From positions 1 through 64,000 of the forward strand of contig CAJAUM010000025.1 of the NCBI GenBank assembly GCA_903945175.1: 64,000 bases of DNA. Reading direction: 5' to 3'. A program made the position numbers and the translations under genes. This stretch comes from an uncultured Bacteroidales bacterium. Its GTDB lineage: Bacteria; Bacteroidota; Bacteroidia; Bacteroidales; FEN-979. This document shows positions 63,275 through 64,000 of this stretch, piece after piece. Numbering within the stretch: the stretch's first letter is position 1; the number at the start of each line of letters is the position of its first letter. Below the pieces are notes generated by a model. It worked only from the letters and a program-made list of their open reading frames with translations. It ran no database searches and was not told the origin of the DNA.

Positions 63275-64000
63275 ATGAGGCAGACTCTTTTCCGTTTTTT
63301 GTTCATTTTCATCTCGCTGGGGATGGTAAAATTTTCCCCCGGACAGGGCACAGCCGGACGCGTAGCATCTGACTCATTGCCGACTACAGGGAGTTGTCCA
63401 CAGCAAGATATTTTCGATATCCTCACCAAAAAAAAGCTTCAGGCCCCTGAAATCCCATCGCGAAAAGTGCGGGCGATCATCCTTCCGCTGATTGCATCTT
63501 CCCCCTCTACAGGTCTGCAACTTGGTGCCGGTTCTTCCGTATCTTGGACCATCGGGAACCATCCTGTAACCAAGCTCTCGGCAGGATCGGTACAGGTTTT
63601 ATGGACCACCAAGAAGCAGTTGATCTCCTACATCAGAACGAATGTGTTCTTCAGTCAGAATAAATGGATCCTTCAAACCGACTGGCGATGGTATCTTTTT
63701 CGTTTGCCCACTTACGGGTTGGGCACGGGACCGATCGATAACATTCCTGTCATCCCCGAAGAACAAAATTTGCCTGCAAATCCGGTATCCTATGAAGGCG
63801 GAAAATTTCCGATGAGATACAATTGGATCAAATTTCACAACATCGTATTCAGGGAGATTACCAGCCATTTTTATGGTGGCCTCGGTTATCACTTCGATTC
63901 CTATTATGATATTGTGGACGAGAAATTGAATATTGACTCAGTCGTTGAGGTGATCACGCCGCATTATGCCTATTCCAAACTGCACGAAATTAACTCCCTG
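63275..64000 (+). CDS. BamA/TamA (Omp85) family outer-membrane protein, N-terminal part
   Basis: Open from ATG 63275 to the window edge without a stop (242 codons), so the 3' end is missing. The start MRQTLFRFLFIFISLGMVKFSPGQG is a signal peptide. The mature part goes quickly into beta-strand sequence: KVRAIILPLIASSPSTGLQLGAG, NHPVTKLSAGSVQVLWTTKKQ and RYNWIKFHNIVFREI, the pattern of short Bacteroidota surface-antigen (D15) proteins that have a barrel but few or no POTRA domains. A role in outer-membrane protein or lipid insertion is the family expectation. The identification is moderate because the conserved barrel end lies outside the window. Confidence 0.7.
   Translation, partial: MRQTLFRFLFIFISLGMVKFSPGQGTAGRVASDSLPTTGSCPQQDIFDILTKKKLQAPEIPSRKVRAIILPLIASSPSTGLQLGAGSSVSWTIGNHPVTKLSAGSVQVLWTTKKQLISYIRTNVFFSQNKWILQTDWRWYLFRLPTYGLGTGPIDNIPVIPEEQNLPANPVSYEGGKFPMRYNWIKFHNIVFREITSHFYGGLGYHFDSYYDIVDEKLNIDSVVEVITPHYAYSKLHEINSL

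Overview
The window is a chromosomal piece of a Bacteroidota genome, most likely an anaerobic or facultative environmental Bacteroidales-type organism. The signs are many copies of the Bacteroidota -7 promoter element TAnnTTTG, few recognisable Shine-Dalgarno sites, a transketolase split into two genes, a GH3/serine-hydrolase fusion lipid-envelope gene, a CCC-motif membrane protein, and a [FeFe]-hydrogenase. No rRNA, tRNA or CRISPR array was recognised.

Layout. 1-390: tail of an IS3-type transposase cut by the window edge, then heptamer tandem repeats. 390-4832 (minus strand): rhomboid protease, a membrane protein of unknown role, and the GH3/serine hydrolase. 5042-8372 (plus): transketolase N-half, a secreted VWA protein, transketolase C-half. 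8393-13089 (minus): two tandem KUP potassium transporters and a DedA protein. 13238-17687 (plus): a small secreted ORF, a Tat/lipobox [FeFe]-hydrogenase and an overlapping P-type ATPase. 17646-20330 (minus): cation/proton antiporter and PiT phosphate transporter. 20447-25790 (plus): pnuC-nadR NAD salvage pair and a three-gene surface-glycan set (GT4, formyltransferase fusion, flippase). 25777-32158: scpB-like decarboxylase, parE, HD hydrolase, nnrED, CCC-motif protein and mltG.

32423-61766 (all plus strand) is the remarkable region, a complete hybrid NRPS-PKS locus. It holds two tandem cobalamin radical SAM enzymes, a membrane protein and a 71-aa peptide behind a (CATT)6 repeat. Next come a three-component NHLM-type exporter (HlyD-like adaptor plus two ABC proteins) and a TolC-like outer-membrane channel. 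The assembly line follows: NRPS A-T-C-A-T, PKS KS-AT-KR-DH-ACP, a free-standing enoyl reductase and NRPS C-A-T-TE. A dedicated Sfp-type phosphopantetheinyl transferase closes it. The exporter's C39 peptidase domain has lost its catalytic Cys and His, so it cannot cleave a leader peptide in the usual way. I infer that a peptide-type exporter has been recruited to secrete the small-molecule product. By collinearity that product would be starter acid - amino acid 1 - reduced C2 unit - amino acid 2, released by the thioesterase.

61839-64000: a GNAT acetyltransferase, dapF, and the start of an Omp85-type outer-membrane protein that runs off the window. Housekeeping genes therefore flank the biosynthetic locus on both sides.

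Everything here is read by eye. Family names rest on motifs and remembered family sequences, not on searches.
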